Positions 9,340 through 19,100 are shown, counted from the stretch's first letter. The stretch is 64,000 nt of DNA from Methylothermaceae bacteria B42 (GCA_001566965.1 LSNW01000032.1:124001-188000), one strand, 5' to 3'. A program made the numbers and translations. Notes: generated by a model not told the origin, from the letters alone.

Positions 9340-9380
9340 TAGGACTACCTCCCCCGGCTTGAGTAGATGACGGGGCCCTG
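9340..9380. mobile_element. MITE-like element, family 1 copy D (41-bp deletion derivative)
   Basis: The 41 bp begin TAGGACTAC and end TAGATGACGGGGCCCTG, matching the two termini of the longer copies with almost all interior missing. Near-identical 10-bp repeats TCTAACTGGC (9330-9339) and TCTAACCGGC (9381-9390) flank it. It lies 43 bp upstream of the hypF start codon, in the space between hypF and the divergent small gene. Confidence 0.65.
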
Positions 9381-9457
9381 TCTAACCGGCCTATTTGACT
9401 TAAATGGTAAGCAAGCGTAAATTTTAAAAGTCAATGGCTGAAAATAGGTAAATACCC

Positions 9458-9673
9458 ATGTTTGAGTTCTTTGATGCCTTCAATGCCTATGCCGCGACCC
9501 ACCCAGAGGTGCTTAAGGTCATGCACATTTTGTTCTGGCTGCGTTGGTGGGTATTCGTGATTATGATGGGCGTGTTTGTGTATATGATTTTTCAATACAA
9601 CCGACCCATGGTGGCGATTCGTAAAAAGGAAGAAGCGCTGAAAAAAGCAAGGCGGCATCGATTTATCGCTTGA
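9458..9673 (+). CDS. Small single-pass membrane protein, hypothetical
   Basis: A 71-aa protein with one strongly hydrophobic helix (about residues 24-45, LFWLRWWVFVIMMGVFVYMI) and a basic C-terminal tail (KKEEALKKARRHR). I do not recognise a family. An AGGT ribosome-site-like sequence lies 8-10 bases before the ATG, and a clear intrinsic terminator follows at 9698, both supporting a real single-gene transcript. It is divergent from hypF, and htpG begins 112 bp after its stop. Confidence 0.6.
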   Translation: MFEFFDAFNAYAATHPEVLKVMHILFWLRWWVFVIMMGVFVYMIFQYNRPMVAIRKKEEALKKARRHRFIA

Positions 9674-9697
9674 AAAAGCCCTTTCCAGTCCCCATTT

Positions 9698-9735
9698 AGC
9701 CGGAAGTATTCAGTGGAGTATTTCCGGCTTTTTCG
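9698..9735 (+). terminator. Intrinsic terminator after the small membrane protein gene
   Basis: Stem AGCCGGAA paired with TTCCGGCT around a 16-base loop, followed directly by TTTTT. It separates the small membrane protein gene from htpG. Confidence 0.8.
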
Positions 9736-9784
9736 TGATTCCATTTTTGAACGTCGACAATAACATACCAAGATTTGACCGAAA

Positions 9785-11686
9785 ATGAGTACGAATTCTT
9801 CATCCAGACAAACCATTGGCTTTCAGGCCGAAGTCAAACAACTGCTGCAATTAATGATCCACTCCTTATACAGCAATAAGGAGATTTTTCTGCGGGAGTT
9901 GATTTCCAACGCCGCCGACGCCGCCGAGAAACTGCGGTTCCAGTCATTGTCCGATGAAACCCTGCTGGAAGGGGATAGCGATCTGAAAATCCGGGTGGAT
10001 TATGACAAAGCGGCCCGTATCCTTACCGTCAGTGACAATGGCATCGGCATGAGCCGGGAGGAAGTGATCGAGAATATCGGCACCATAGCCCGCTCGGGCA
10101 CCCGGCAGTTTTTCGAATCCATGACCGGTGATACGGCCAAAGACAGCCAATTGATTGGCCAATTCGGGGTGGGGTTCTATTCTTCTTTTATCGTCGCCGA
10201 CCGGGTGACGCTCGAGACTCGCAGGGCAGGCGTGCCGCCTTCGGAAGGCGTGCGCTGGGAATCCGCCGGGGAAGGTGAATTTACGCTTGAGGCGATTGAA
10301 AGGCCCCAGCGCGGGACAAGCGTTACGCTTCATTTGCGGGAAGGGGAGGATGAATTCCTCGATGGTTTCCGGTTGCGGCAAATCATCAAAAAGTTCTCAG
10401 ACCACATTGCCTTGCCCATTGTCATGAAAAAAGAGGGGCCAGATGGCAAGAAGCTCGATGAAGACGAGGTGGTCAACAGTGCTTCTGCCCTTTGGGCGAG
10501 ATCCAAGGAAGAAATTTCCAATCAGGATTACGAAGAATTCTATAAGCACGTCGCCCACGATTTTCAGCCGCCGCTGGCCCATGTCCATAGCCGGGTGGAA
10601 GGCACCAACGAATACACCTTGTTGCTATATATTCCCTCCCATGCCCCATTTGATCTTTGGGACCGCGAGCCCCGGCATGGGGTCAAGCTCTATGTGCGGC
10701 GGGTCTTCATTATGGAAGATCCCAAACTGATGCCCCGTTACCTGCGTTTTGTCCGTGGGGTGATTGATTCCGACAGTTTGCCGCTGAATGTTTCCCGGGA
10801 AATCCTTCAGGAAAACAAAGCCTTGGATCGGATTCGCGCCGGCGCGGTGAAAAAGGTGCTCGGTCTTTTGGAAGATCTGGTCCGCAATCATCCGGAAAAA
10901 TTCCGTACCTTCTGGCAAGCATTTGGTACGGTCTTGAAGGAAGGGGTTATTGAGGATGTCCAAAACCAGGGCAGAATTGCCAAGCTCCTGCGTTTTGCTT
11001 CCACCTATGATGAATCGGAAGAGCAAAATGTGTCTTTGGCCGACTATGTTTCGCGAATGAAAGAAGGCCAGGAGAAGATCTATTATCTGGTGGCGGAAAA
11101 TCCTCAAGCCGCCAAAAACAGTCCTCATTTGGAGGTTTTTCGGGAAAAAGACATCGAGGTGCTGTTGCTCTGGGAACCCGTGGATGAGTGGCTGGTGGCC
11201 CATCTGACGGAGTTTGACGGCAAGCCATTGCAATCGGTTGCCAAGGGCGAACTGGATTTGGGCAAGCTCAGCGATGAAGGGGAGAAAAAGGCCCACGAGT
11301 TGGTGGAACAGGCGTTTGCTTCCACCCTGGAGAAAATCAAGAAGGTGTTGGGCGACAAGGTGGCCGAGGTCAAGCTCAGCCAACGTTTGAAAGATTCTCC
11401 GGCTTGTCTGGTACTGGATGCTTACGGTTTAAGCCGGCGCATGGAAACCATTCTCAAATCCTCCGGTCAGCCGGGATTGCCTACGAGTAAACCTATTTTT
11501 GAAATCAATGCGAAACATCCCTTGGTCAAGCAATTGCAAGATGAAGTAGATTCAAGCCGGTTTGAGGATTTGGTATGGCTTTTGTATGACCAGGCTATAC
11601 TGGCGGAAGGCGGGCAACTGGATGATCCGGCCGCCTTTGTTAAACGGCTGAACCAAATTCTTCAGCAAACATTAGAAAAGCACTGA
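9785..11686 (+). CDS. htpG: Molecular chaperone HtpG (Hsp90)
   Basis: A 633-aa cytoplasmic ATP-dependent chaperone of the usual family length. The N-terminal GHKL ATPase domain shows [13 protein letters not shown] (about residues 40-52), [11 protein letters not shown] (near 86-96), [11 protein letters not shown] and the glycine-rich lid [12 protein letters not shown]. The middle domain carries the conserved [15 protein letters not shown] (about 325-339). It appears monocistronic: a terminator lies upstream and a long hairpin downstream. No sigma-32 promoter could be assigned with confidence. Confidence 0.97.
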   Translation: MSTNSSSRQTIGFQAEVKQLLQLMIHSLYSNKEIFLRELISNAADAAEKLRFQSLSDETLLEGDSDLKIRVDYDKAARILTVSDNGIGMSREEVIENIGTIARSGTRQFFESMTGDTAKDSQLIGQFGVGFYSSFIVADRVTLETRRAGVPPSEGVRWESAGEGEFTLEAIERPQRGTSVTLHLREGEDEFLDGFRLRQIIKKFSDHIALPIVMKKEGPDGKKLDEDEVVNSASALWARSKEEISNQDYEEFYKHVAHDFQPPLAHVHSRVEGTNEYTLLLYIPSHAPFDLWDREPRHGVKLYVRRVFIMEDPKLMPRYLRFVRGVIDSDSLPLNVSREILQENKALDRIRAGAVKKVLGLLEDLVRNHPEKFRTFWQAFGTVLKEGVIEDVQNQGRIAKLLRFASTYDESEEQNVSLADYVSRMKEGQEKIYYLVAENPQAAKNSPHLEVFREKDIEVLLLWEPVDEWLVAHLTEFDGKPLQSVAKGELDLGKLSDEGEKKAHELVEQAFASTLEKIKKVLGDKVAEVKLSQRLKDSPACLVLDAYGLSRRMETILKSSGQPGLPTSKPIFEINAKHPLVKQLQDEVDSSRFEDLVWLLYDQAILAEGGQLDDPAAFVKRLNQILQQTLEKH

Positions 11687-11709
11687 ACAATTTATTATGT
11701 AAATTCCCA

Positions 11710-11751
11710 TCGTACAAGAAACGAAAATTCCATTTTTCGTTTCTTGTACGA
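11710..11751. terminator. Long hairpin downstream of htpG
   Basis: A perfect 18-bp inverted repeat with outer half TCGTACAAGAAACGAAAA and a six-base loop. The arms include A and T runs, so it could terminate transcription in either direction. It begins 24 bp after the htpG stop. Confidence 0.7.
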
Positions 11752-11954
11752 AATCAATTGATTGACGTAACTGATTTTAGCGGTACATCTCTGTAGCTCA
11801 CAGGGTTGAGAATGAATCGAGATTCTTCTGAGAAAATTGAAGAATCGAATCTTTCCTTAGCAAATCTTAATGAATTGGGTGATAATCTCTATTGCCACTC
11901 GCTGCAAATTTGCGGCGAGCCATTCAATAATAAGGCAAAAAGAGGAGGTTTATT

Positions 11955-12170
11955 ATGCTTAAACTGCAACCGAATATCGGTAAGACCGACCGGATGATCA
12001 GAATTTTCGCCGGCGTGGTTATCGTCGGCTTGGGTCTTTATTTTAAAAGCTGGTGGGGGGTTGTAGGACTCATCCCCATTGCTACTGCGGTGCTGCGCTG
12101 GTGTCCAGCTTATGAACCGTTGAAAATTAGCACAGTGGAAGACGAAGAAAAGGCGGAACAAAGCAGCTAA
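11955..12170 (+). CDS. DUF2892 family inner membrane protein
   Basis: A 71-aa protein with two hydrophobic segments (about residues 16-30 and 34-48) and the DUF2892 pattern NIGKTDRMIRIFAGVVI near the N-terminus and AVLRWCPAYEPL near the end. This domain also forms the membrane part of the YgaP rhodanese. The ATG is preceded by a strong AGGAGG site 7 bases upstream. Function of the stand-alone form is unknown. An intrinsic terminator follows. Confidence 0.85.
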   Translation: MLKLQPNIGKTDRMIRIFAGVVIVGLGLYFKSWWGVVGLIPIATAVLRWCPAYEPLKISTVEDEEKAEQSS

Positions 12171-12180
12171 TTGCTTCGAG

Positions 12181-12227
12181 CCAACAGGGAAATTGCAGAA
12201 AGCCGTTTCCCTGTTGGTTATTTTTTC
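12181..12227 (+). terminator. Intrinsic terminator after the DUF2892 gene
   Basis: Stem CCAACAGGGAAA pairs with TTTCCCTGTTGG around a 14-base loop and is followed by TTATTTTTT. It insulates the DUF2892 gene from the tRNA downstream. Confidence 0.85.
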
Positions 12228-12267
12228 TTGCAGTCTCTCTGAAAACGAATACAATATCCCTTCCCTC

Positions 12268-12342
12268 AGGCGCGTAGCTCAGTGGGAGAGCGCTGCCTTC
12301 ACACGGCAGAGGTCGGCAGTTCAATCCTGCCCGCGCCTACCA
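12268..12342 (+). tRNA. tRNA-Val (anticodon CAC)
   Basis: A complete cloverleaf with encoded CCA: acceptor stem AGGCGCG pairing with CGCGCCT, D-arm GCTCAGTGGGAGAGC, anticodon stem CTGCC/GGCAG with loop TTCACAC giving anticodon CAC (reads GUG), and T-arm GGCAG-TTCAATC-CTGCC. The last bases overlap the stop codon of the convergent MATE gene, whose TAG lies at 12337-12339. Confidence 0.95.
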
Positions 12343-13650
12343 ATTCCAATCCTTCAGCATTTTTTTCCAATAAAGCCCCATCAAAAGACTGCGCAGGGTC
12401 ATGAAGGTTGTAAAAGCAATCCACAGTCCGTCATTGCCCAGATCCCGCAGCCACCACCAAACCGGCAGATAACCTAGCAGGACGCTCAAGAATATGGCAT
12501 TGCGCATTTCTCTGGCGCGGGTCAGGCCCACAAAAACCCCGTCGAAGAGAAAGCTCCATACCGATATGAGCGGCAGCAGGGCAACAAAAAGTTGATAGGA
12601 TTTTGCTGTTTCGCGTACCGCCATTTGGGTCGTCATCAGGGCGATTAACCGGTCACCGGCAAAAATATAGGCGATACAAAATAAAATCGCCCCGCCCAAA
12701 GACCATTGTGCCGCGGCTATTACCGTTTGCCGCAGTTTACGAACGTTTCCGGCGCCGTGAAATTTTCCTACCAGCGCTTCGCAAGCGTGGGCAAAACCAT
12801 CCAGTACATAGGCCATCAAGCTTTGAAAATTTAACAATACGGTGTTAGCGGCCAGTATTACATCTCCCAAGCGGGCGCTTTGGGCGGTGAAAAAGGCGAA
12901 GCTGAATATCAACAATAAGGTACGAATAAACAGGTTGAAGTTGATGGCTATCAATGGCCGAAAGCCCGCCCAGGATATCAACTGCCGCCAATCAAAAGCC
13001 GTGGGGAAATAGCGCAGTTTGCGGGCGGCAAATACTAAACCGCACAACAAGCTGCTATATTCAGCAGTCACCGAAGCGGCGGCCACGCCTGCCACCTGCC
13101 ACTGCCAATGGAGAACAAACACAATGTCCAAGACGATATTGGTGAGGTTTGCCAGTACCGTCAGAAACAGGGGGATCTTGGTGTTTTGCAGACCAATGAA
13201 CCAGCCAATCAGCACGTAATTCAGTAAAGTGGCCGGAGCGCTGAAAATACGAATCTCGTAATATCGGTAAGCCAGACTTTCTGCTGATTGGCTCGCGTGA
13301 ATCCATTGAAAAGCCAGATCGGCAATTGGTTGCCTTAGCAGTATCAAAAGGGCTGCCAATAACAGCGCTAAAACAATGGCGCGGGCAAGAACCAGTCTAA
13401 TCTCTCCATACCTTTCTCCTCCCAACGCCTGGGCGGTTAGACCGCTGGTGCCCATGCGCAAAAATCCAAATCCCCAGTAGAGAAAGCTGAAAATGACCCC
13501 GCCCAAGGCAATCGCGCCAATAAAAGCCGGATGATCCAGCCGCCCCATCACCGCGGTATCCACCATGCCTAAAAGGGGGACTGACAAATTAGAAATAATC
13601 AGGGGGAAAGAGAGTTGCCAGATTCTCTGGTGAGTTGAAAGATAGCGCAC
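12337..13650 (-). CDS. MATE family efflux transporter (DinF/NorM type)
   Basis: A 437-aa polytopic membrane protein with about twelve hydrophobic segments in two similar halves. The N-terminal pattern WQLSFPLIISNLSVPLLGMV followed by DTAVMGRLDHPAFIGA (about residues 31-46) is characteristic of MATE transporters, which export drugs or metabolites with H+ or Na+; the DinF-like branch is the closest in style. Its stop codon is shared with the 3' end of tRNA-Val on the other strand. Substrate unknown. Confidence 0.9.
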   Translation of the reverse strand: MRYLSTHQRIWQLSFPLIISNLSVPLLGMVDTAVMGRLDHPAFIGAIALGGVIFSFLYWGFGFLRMGTSGLTAQALGGERYGEIRLVLARAIVLALLLAALLILLRQPIADLAFQWIHASQSAESLAYRYYEIRIFSAPATLLNYVLIGWFIGLQNTKIPLFLTVLANLTNIVLDIVFVLHWQWQVAGVAAASVTAEYSSLLCGLVFAARKLRYFPTAFDWRQLISWAGFRPLIAINFNLFIRTLLLIFSFAFFTAQSARLGDVILAANTVLLNFQSLMAYVLDGFAHACEALVGKFHGAGNVRKLRQTVIAAAQWSLGGAILFCIAYIFAGDRLIALMTTQMAVRETAKSYQLFVALLPLISVWSFLFDGVFVGLTRAREMRNAIFLSVLLGYLPVWWWLRDLGNDGLWIAFTTFMTLRSLLMGLYWKKMLKDWNW

Positions 13651-13664
13651 AACACCCGGGGAAT

Positions 13665-13691
13665 TAAAAAAGCCACCATATCGATGGTGGC
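13665..13691 (-). terminator. Intrinsic terminator split from its gene by a mobile repeat
   Basis: Read on the minus strand, GCCACCAT-cgat-ATGGTGGC is followed by TTTTTT. The hairpin half CGATGGTGGC recurs at 13856-13865 on the other side of the 164-bp element, so the element inserted into this terminator; the copy with the T-run remains intact. It probably ends the dodecin transcript. Confidence 0.65.
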
Positions 13692-13855
13692 CAGGGCTCC
13701 GTCATCTATTTAAGCTGGGGCAGGTGGTCTGATTCGAAAAACGCCGTAAATACGTCCCTGTAGGCTCCACGCCGGCCTCCCTGCCGGCGAGGTTTTAGAA
13801 TCAGACCACCTGCCCCGGCAATCAATACCTTGCGTGTTTGAATGACACGGTCCTG
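13692..13855. mobile_element. MITE-like element, family 1 copy B (164 bp)
   Basis: Flanked by the exact 10-bp repeat CGATGGTGGC at 13682-13691 and 13856-13865. It begins CAGGGCTCCGTCATCTATT and ends GACACGGTCCTG, matching the termini of copies A and C but lacking part of the interior. The frame that is open in copies A and C carries TGA and TAG stops here. It lies between the dodecin and MATE genes. Confidence 0.85.
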
Positions 13856-13900
13856 CGATGGTGGCTTTTGGGTTTTAACCTCAAACGGGATGGATTAAAG

Positions 13901-14104
13901 TTAATCTTTTAATACAAAGGTTACTTTCAGTCTGACACGATATTCGACAATTTTGCCATTGTCCAGGACTACCTTATGGTCGCTGACCCAAGCGCCTTTA
14001 ACGTTTTCCAGGGTTTTATTGGCGCGTTCCACGCCTTCTTTGACAGCTTCGTCAAAGCTGACGGGGGAGGAAGCAATGATTTCTGTGACTTTAGCTACTG
14101 ACAT
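13901..14104 (-). CDS. Dodecin family flavin-binding protein
   Basis: A 67-aa protein matching dodecin over its whole length: MSVAKVTEIIASSP, SFDEAVKEGVERANKTL and the C-terminal beta strands with YRVRLKVTFVL. Dodecins form hollow dodecamers that bind flavins (or CoA) and buffer free flavin. The family tryptophan at the flavin site appears as GAWVSDHKV (about residues 36-44). It is the promoter-distal gene of the minus-strand block from mscL to dodecin. Confidence 0.93.
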   Translation of the reverse strand: MSVAKVTEIIASSPVSFDEAVKEGVERANKTLENVKGAWVSDHKVVLDNGKIVEYRVRLKVTFVLKD

Positions 14105-14138
14105 ATTCAGCTCCTTGTTTTGTGTTTAACTCCGCGGA

Positions 14139-14576
14139 TTAAGAAAGTGGAATGCGGATTTTTTGTCCAGGAAAAATTTTGTCAGGGTCCTGGATGACTT
14201 CACGGTTGGCCTCGAAAATCTTGGTGTAGGCCATAGGGTCACCATAGTAACGCTTGGCAATCAAGGAAAGGGAATCTCCCTTTTGAATCACATAATATTC
14301 CACGTTGGCCTCAGCGGGGGCGGCTTCTTCAACCTGAATTTCATTGACCACATTGGCGACGCCTTTGATGTTGCCCGCCATCAAAATTGCTTTTTCCACC
14401 GCCTCGTAGGAATTTGCTTTACCTTTGAGGAACGCAGACTCATCCTGATAACCAACTTCCAGATTCTCAATACCCGGATTGTTGGCTTCGATATGTTGTT
14501 TGATTTTTTCCGCGGCTTCCGCGTCACTGGTGAAAAGTTTTTGGCCGACATCGGCAATAAAATCAAATAGTCCCAT
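14139..14576 (-). CDS. BON-LysM domain protein (YgaU/Kbp-like)
   Basis: A 145-aa cytoplasmic protein: an N-terminal helix (MGLFDFIADVGQKLF), a BON domain (about residues 20-82, ending GVANVVNEI) and a C-terminal LysM domain (about 93-143, YYVIQKGDSLSLIAKRYYGD ... PGQKIRIPL). This is the architecture of E. coli YgaU/Kbp, a stress-induced potassium-binding protein. It lies 34 bp upstream of dodecin and 14 bp downstream of the DUF937 gene, probably one operon. The potassium role is inferred from similarity only. Confidence 0.9.
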   Translation of the reverse strand: MGLFDFIADVGQKLFTSDAEAAEKIKQHIEANNPGIENLEVGYQDESAFLKGKANSYEAVEKAILMAGNIKGVANVVNEIQVEEAAPAEANVEYYVIQKGDSLSLIAKRYYGDPMAYTKIFEANREVIQDPDKIFPGQKIRIPLS

Positions 14577-14590
14577 AGTGATCTCCTTTT

Positions 14591-15148
14591 TTATAAAAAT
14601 TTCCGTGCAATATTAAAAATATCATCCACAACGCTGCCGTCATCGTCCATATCCAGAAATTCCATGAAAGTGGCGGTTATACTGGTTTCTTCAACCACAG
14701 CAGTAGGATTGTTGGGGTTGATGGCCCCCCGTTTTTGGCCTTCCTTGCCTAACGCACCCATGGCTAACGTTGCTACCATTGGCAGCAGTTGTTTAATGAT
14801 GCTAGGATCGGTGCCAGCTTTTTCCGCTACCTGGGAAGCCACCGCGCGGCTAACATCCTTGCTGCCGAACAGCTGACCAAGGATGGAATTGCCTTCCTGA
14901 ATTGTTTCGTCTTGGGCTAGCACTTCAGGTTTGTCCAAAACTTCCTGGACATTACCTTGGGCCATCTTGTTTACCAGGTTGCCAAGTTGGGAAGGGTCGT
15001 TCAGATTGCGTTTCAGGCCTTGGCCCAATGCCGGCACCAGCATGGAAAGCACTTGGCTGGCCTGGTTTTCCGGCAGGCCGACTTTTTTGGCCATTTGGCT
15101 GATGATAGCGTCACCGCCATTTTCCAGAATTAAATTGAGTAAATTCAT
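14591..15148 (-). CDS. DUF937 family protein
   Basis: A 185-aa protein with the DUF937 pattern: N-terminal LLNLILENGGDAIISQMAKK, a glutamine- and alanine-rich helical region, and KQLLPMVATLAMGALGK (about residues 119-135). The C-terminus is acidic (FLDMDDDGSVVDDIFN), a common ending in this family. Function unknown. It is the third gene after mscL in this minus-strand block of small stress-type genes. Confidence 0.85.
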   Translation of the reverse strand: MNLLNLILENGGDAIISQMAKKVGLPENQASQVLSMLVPALGQGLKRNLNDPSQLGNLVNKMAQGNVQEVLDKPEVLAQDETIQEGNSILGQLFGSKDVSRAVASQVAEKAGTDPSIIKQLLPMVATLAMGALGKEGQKRGAINPNNPTAVVEETSITATFMEFLDMDDDGSVVDDIFNIARKFL

Positions 15149-15159
15149 GGGCTAATCTC

Positions 15160-15567
15160 CTAATATTCCAAAATCTTGGGCAATTGTTTTGCCTGTTTAA
15201 TCCAGTCTTCCACTTGGGACTGGGTAGGAGTCTGCTTTACAAGATGCTCCTTTTCGTTAATTTCTTCAATCTTTTTATGAAGATTGTCGGCGCGGCGGGT
15301 TGCCAACTCCTTGACAGTATCGACGCCGGCTTTTTCCAGCAGATTGGAATAGGCCGAGCCTATCCCCTTGATTCTCGCCAGATCAGCGCGGTTGGCCAGT
15401 TCTAAAATATCCCGGGCGGAAACCCCGCACCGTTGAGCTAAAGCTTGCCTTTGCTTAGGGGTTTTCGCGGCCTCGAGTAGCTGATCACTGTTGCTGATTC
15501 CGGCTTCCTTGAGCTTTTCTTCTAAATCTGGCGTCATGCCAATCAGTTCGTTTAACGCTATCGCCAT
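15160..15567 (-). CDS. DUF4332 domain protein (helix-hairpin-helix)
   Basis: A 135-aa protein with tandem helix-hairpin-helix-like modules: LIGMTPDLEEKLKEAGI (residues 8-24) and LARIKGIGSAYSNLLEKAGV (about 63-82), the second being the typical KGIG hairpin. This matches DUF4332, proteins of unknown role whose fold resembles DNA-binding HhH units. It lies between mscL and the DUF937 gene with short gaps. Confidence 0.8.
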   Translation of the reverse strand: MAIALNELIGMTPDLEEKLKEAGISNSDQLLEAAKTPKQRQALAQRCGVSARDILELANRADLARIKGIGSAYSNLLEKAGVDTVKELATRRADNLHKKIEEINEKEHLVKQTPTQSQVEDWIKQAKQLPKILEY

Positions 15568-15606
15568 AACTCAGTCTCCTTATGAGTAGTTAAATAATTA
15601 TGTCAG

Positions 15607-16038
15607 TTAATCAAAGGTTGAAGTGCAGAATTTGCATCGTTTGGCTTCAATGGGGATTTCCGACAAGCACTCTGGGCATGTTTTCGTGGAGGGTGCTGCT
15701 TCAGGTGCCGGCCTTTGCAATTTGTTGATGAATCTGATCATCATGAAAATAGCAAAGGAGACGATCAAAAACTCTATCACCGTGTTAGCAAACACGCCAT
15801 ATTTGATAATGGGTGCGCCGGCTGCTTCCGCTGCCTTCAAGGTGGCATAGCCCTTGCCGGACAAATCAATAAATAAATCGCTGAAATCCATGCCTCCCAT
15901 GAGCAATCCAATAGGTGGCATGATGACATCGTTGACTAAAGATGAAACGATTTTCCCGAATGCAGCGCCAATGATGATCCCCACCGCCATGTCAATGACA
16001 TTGCCGCGCATGATGAATTTTTTGAATTCTTCCAACAT
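15607..16038 (-). CDS. mscL: Large-conductance mechanosensitive channel MscL with C-terminal zinc ribbon
   Basis: A 143-aa inner membrane channel that opens under membrane tension during osmotic downshock. [20 protein letters not shown] is the conserved N-terminal helix and TM1 start; TM2 is near residues 75-97. ATG at 16038 is chosen over an upstream ATG at 16074 because AAGGGGGAG lies just before it and the family begins here. The tail CPECLSEIP...RCKFC (about residues 123-140) is a zinc-ribbon-like pair of CxxC motifs beyond the normal MscL end. Confidence 0.95.
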   Translation of the reverse strand: MLEEFKKFIMRGNVIDMAVGIIIGAAFGKIVSSLVNDVIMPPIGLLMGGMDFSDLFIDLSGKGYATLKAAEAAGAPIIKYGVFANTVIEFLIVSFAIFMMIRFINKLQRPAPEAAPSTKTCPECLSEIPIEAKRCKFCTSTFD

Positions 16039-16138
16039 GGTTCTCCCCCTTTCCATGTCGTTAAAACCCTTCACCCTAGCCTTGGGTGGCTGAATATGGG
16101 CTTAATGTAAGGCTAAGTTTGACTATGGAAAAAAGAAT

Positions 16139-19100
16139 TCAAGCTATCCAGCGCCTTGCATTTCGGAACATTCTAAGCCAAGGCCCATCTGGTCCCCAAT
16201 CGGGGGGATGCCAGGAAAGTTGTACTGTACGGAAACAGCGTTCCGGATGGGGCATCATAATGGTAAAGCGGCCATCTTTGGTAGTGAGCCCTGTAATGCC
16301 GCCAGCAGAGCCATTGGGGTTGAATGGGTAGGTTTCCGTGCGGTTACCGTAGTGATCCACATAGCGCAGGGCGACCAGACGTTGATCAATCAGGGAAGCG
16401 GGGTCGTCGGCGATGTCGGCGCGGCCTTCCCCGTGGGCGACGGCCACGGGCAGCACAGAGCCTGCCATGTCGTTTAACAAGATTGAAGGAGAGGGGAGGA
16501 TTTCCACCAGAGATAGTCTGGCCTCGAATTGTTCGGAAAGATTGCGCACAAAGCGTGGCCAGTGGTCCGCGCCAGGAATCAAGGTTTTGATTTGAGACAG
16601 CATTTGACAGCCGTTGCAAACTCCCAGGCCGAAAGTCTCTTCCCGGGCGAAGAAGCGTTCAAACTGATCCCGGGCCCGGCGGTTGAATAAAATGGCGTTG
16701 GCCCAGCCGCTGCCGGCGCCTAAAACATCCCCGTAAGAGAAGCCGCCACAAGCCGCCAGTCCAATAAAATCTTCCAGCGTTGCCTGGCCGTTGAGGATGT
16801 CGCTCATGTGAAGATCAATGGCGTCAAAGCCAGCACGGTCGAAAGCCGCCGCCATTTCCACGTGGCCGTTTACCCCTTGTTCCCGCAAAATGGCTACTTT
16901 GGGGCGTTGGGTGTGAACGAAAGGGGCGGTGATATCCTCTTGCGGGTCAAACGTTAATGTGGCGCTGAGGCCGGGATCTTGATCATCTCGCAGGGTTTGG
17001 AATTCTTGCCCGGCGCAGTCAGGGTTGTCCCGCAGCGCTTGCATGCGGAAACTTACTTGGGACCAGGTTTGTTCCAGCTTTGCGCGGGTGGCGGAAAATA
17101 AACGTTGCTGATGATGGTGGATACGGATTTCCTGGCTCAGGTTGATGGCGCCGATGACATGGCTGCATTCTCCCAGTCCCGCGCTGGCAAGCTGCTCCAT
17201 GACAACCGCTTCATCTTGCCGCCGGATTTGCAGCACGGCGCCCAACTCTTCGCAAAAAAGCGGGGCAATTGGGTTCTCTTCTCCCAAAGCGGTGAGATCA
17301 ATATCCACGCCCACCCGGCCGGCAAAGGCCATTTCACAAACCGTGGCCAGCAAGCCGCCGTCGGAGCGGTCGTGATAGGCGAGAATCAAATTGCTTTGGT
17401 TGAGGTTTTGGATGGTTTGGAAAAATGCTGCAAATTGTTCCGGGTTGTCCAGGTCCGGGGTGGTGTGGGCAGCATCCAAGCCTGTCAAGGTTAAAGCATC
17501 ATGGACTTGAGCCAGAACCGATCCTCCCAGGCGGTTTTTGCCTTGTCCCAGGTCAATCAATAGCAATAATGTGTCGCTATCTCGTTGGAGCTGTGGGGTC
17601 AGGGTGCGGCGCACGTCGGTCACCGGCGCGAAGGCCGAGACAATCAAGGACAAGGGCGCGGTCATCTGCTTCTCCCCCTGCCGGTCGCGCCAAATGGTGG
17701 TCATGGATAGTGAGTCCTTGCCTACGGGAATGGCAATGCCCAAAGCAGGACACAGTTCCATCCCCACGGCTTTGACGGTATCGAACAGGGCGGCGTCTTC
17801 CCCGGGTTGGCCGCAGGCCGCCATCCAGTTGGCGGACAGTTTGATATCGCTCAAACGGGCGATGGGGGCCGCGGCGATATTGGTGAGCGCCTCTCCCACA
17901 GCCAAACGCCCCGAAGCCGGCGCATCGAGAATGGCCACCGGTGTGCGTTCTCCCACGGCCATGGCTTCCCCGGTCAAGGATTGAAATCCGGAGGCGGTGA
18001 CCGCCACGTTGCTGACTGGCACCTGCCAGGGGCCGACCATTTGGTCCCGGCAAACCAAACCGGTGATGGATCGGTCGCCGATGGTGATCAAAAACTTTTT
18101 GCTGGCCACGGCGGGAAAGCGCAGCACTCTTTCCACCGCTTCTTGCAATGACAATTGATTGAAATCGAACGACGGCGGATTGGCGGGTAAATGTTTGACC
18201 TTGCGGTGCATTTTGGGGGCCTTGCCAAACAGCAGCGACATGGGAATGTCCACTGGGTAATTCTCGAACAATTTATCGTGGACCCGCAGAATCTCCTTGC
18301 CCGTGGCGCAGCCGATCACCGCCATGGGGCAGCGCTCCCGCTCGCACAAACGGGAAAACAGGGACAAGGAATCTGGATGGATGGCGACCACATAGCGTTC
18401 CTGGGATTCGTTGCACCAGATTTGCATGGGGGAAAGGCTGGAATCGGCGCAGGGAATCTGCCGCAATTCGAATTTGCCGCCCTTGAGGCAATCGTGGATG
18501 ATTTCCGGTACCGCATTGGAAAGCCCGCCGGCGCCCACGTCGTGGACCGAGAGGATAGGATTGTCCGGTCCCAACGCCCGGCAGTGTTCGATGACTTCCT
18601 GACAGCGTCGCTGCATTTCCGGGTTGGCCCGCTGCACCGAAGCAAACTCCAGCTCTTCCGCCGATTCTCCGGAAGCTTGCGAGGATGCCGCGCCGCCGCC
18701 CAGACCAATCAGCATGGCGGGGCCGCCAAGCACGATAATCAACGCGCCGGGCGGAATGTCCTGTTTTTGCACGTGGGAGGCGCGGATATTCCCCATCCCT
18801 CCGGCGAGCATGATGGGTTTGTGGTAACCCCTAAGTTCCCGCTCGTTGGTGCCGGGAACCGCTTGCTCGAAGGTGCGGAAATAGCCGCACAGATTGGGGC
18901 GGCCGAATTCGTTGTTGAACCGGGCCGCGCCGATGGGACCTTCCAGCATGATATCCAGGGCGGAGACGATCCGGCCCGGTTTGCCGAAATCCTGTTCCCA
19001 GGGTTGCCTGTATCCTGGAATCTTGAGATGGGAGACGGAAAATCCGGTGAGTCCGGCTTTGGGATAACCGCCCCGGCCGGTAGCCCCTTCATCGCGGATT

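Noticed and set aside
10625-11383. 252-codon frame on the minus strand
   Set aside because: Antisense shadow of htpG.
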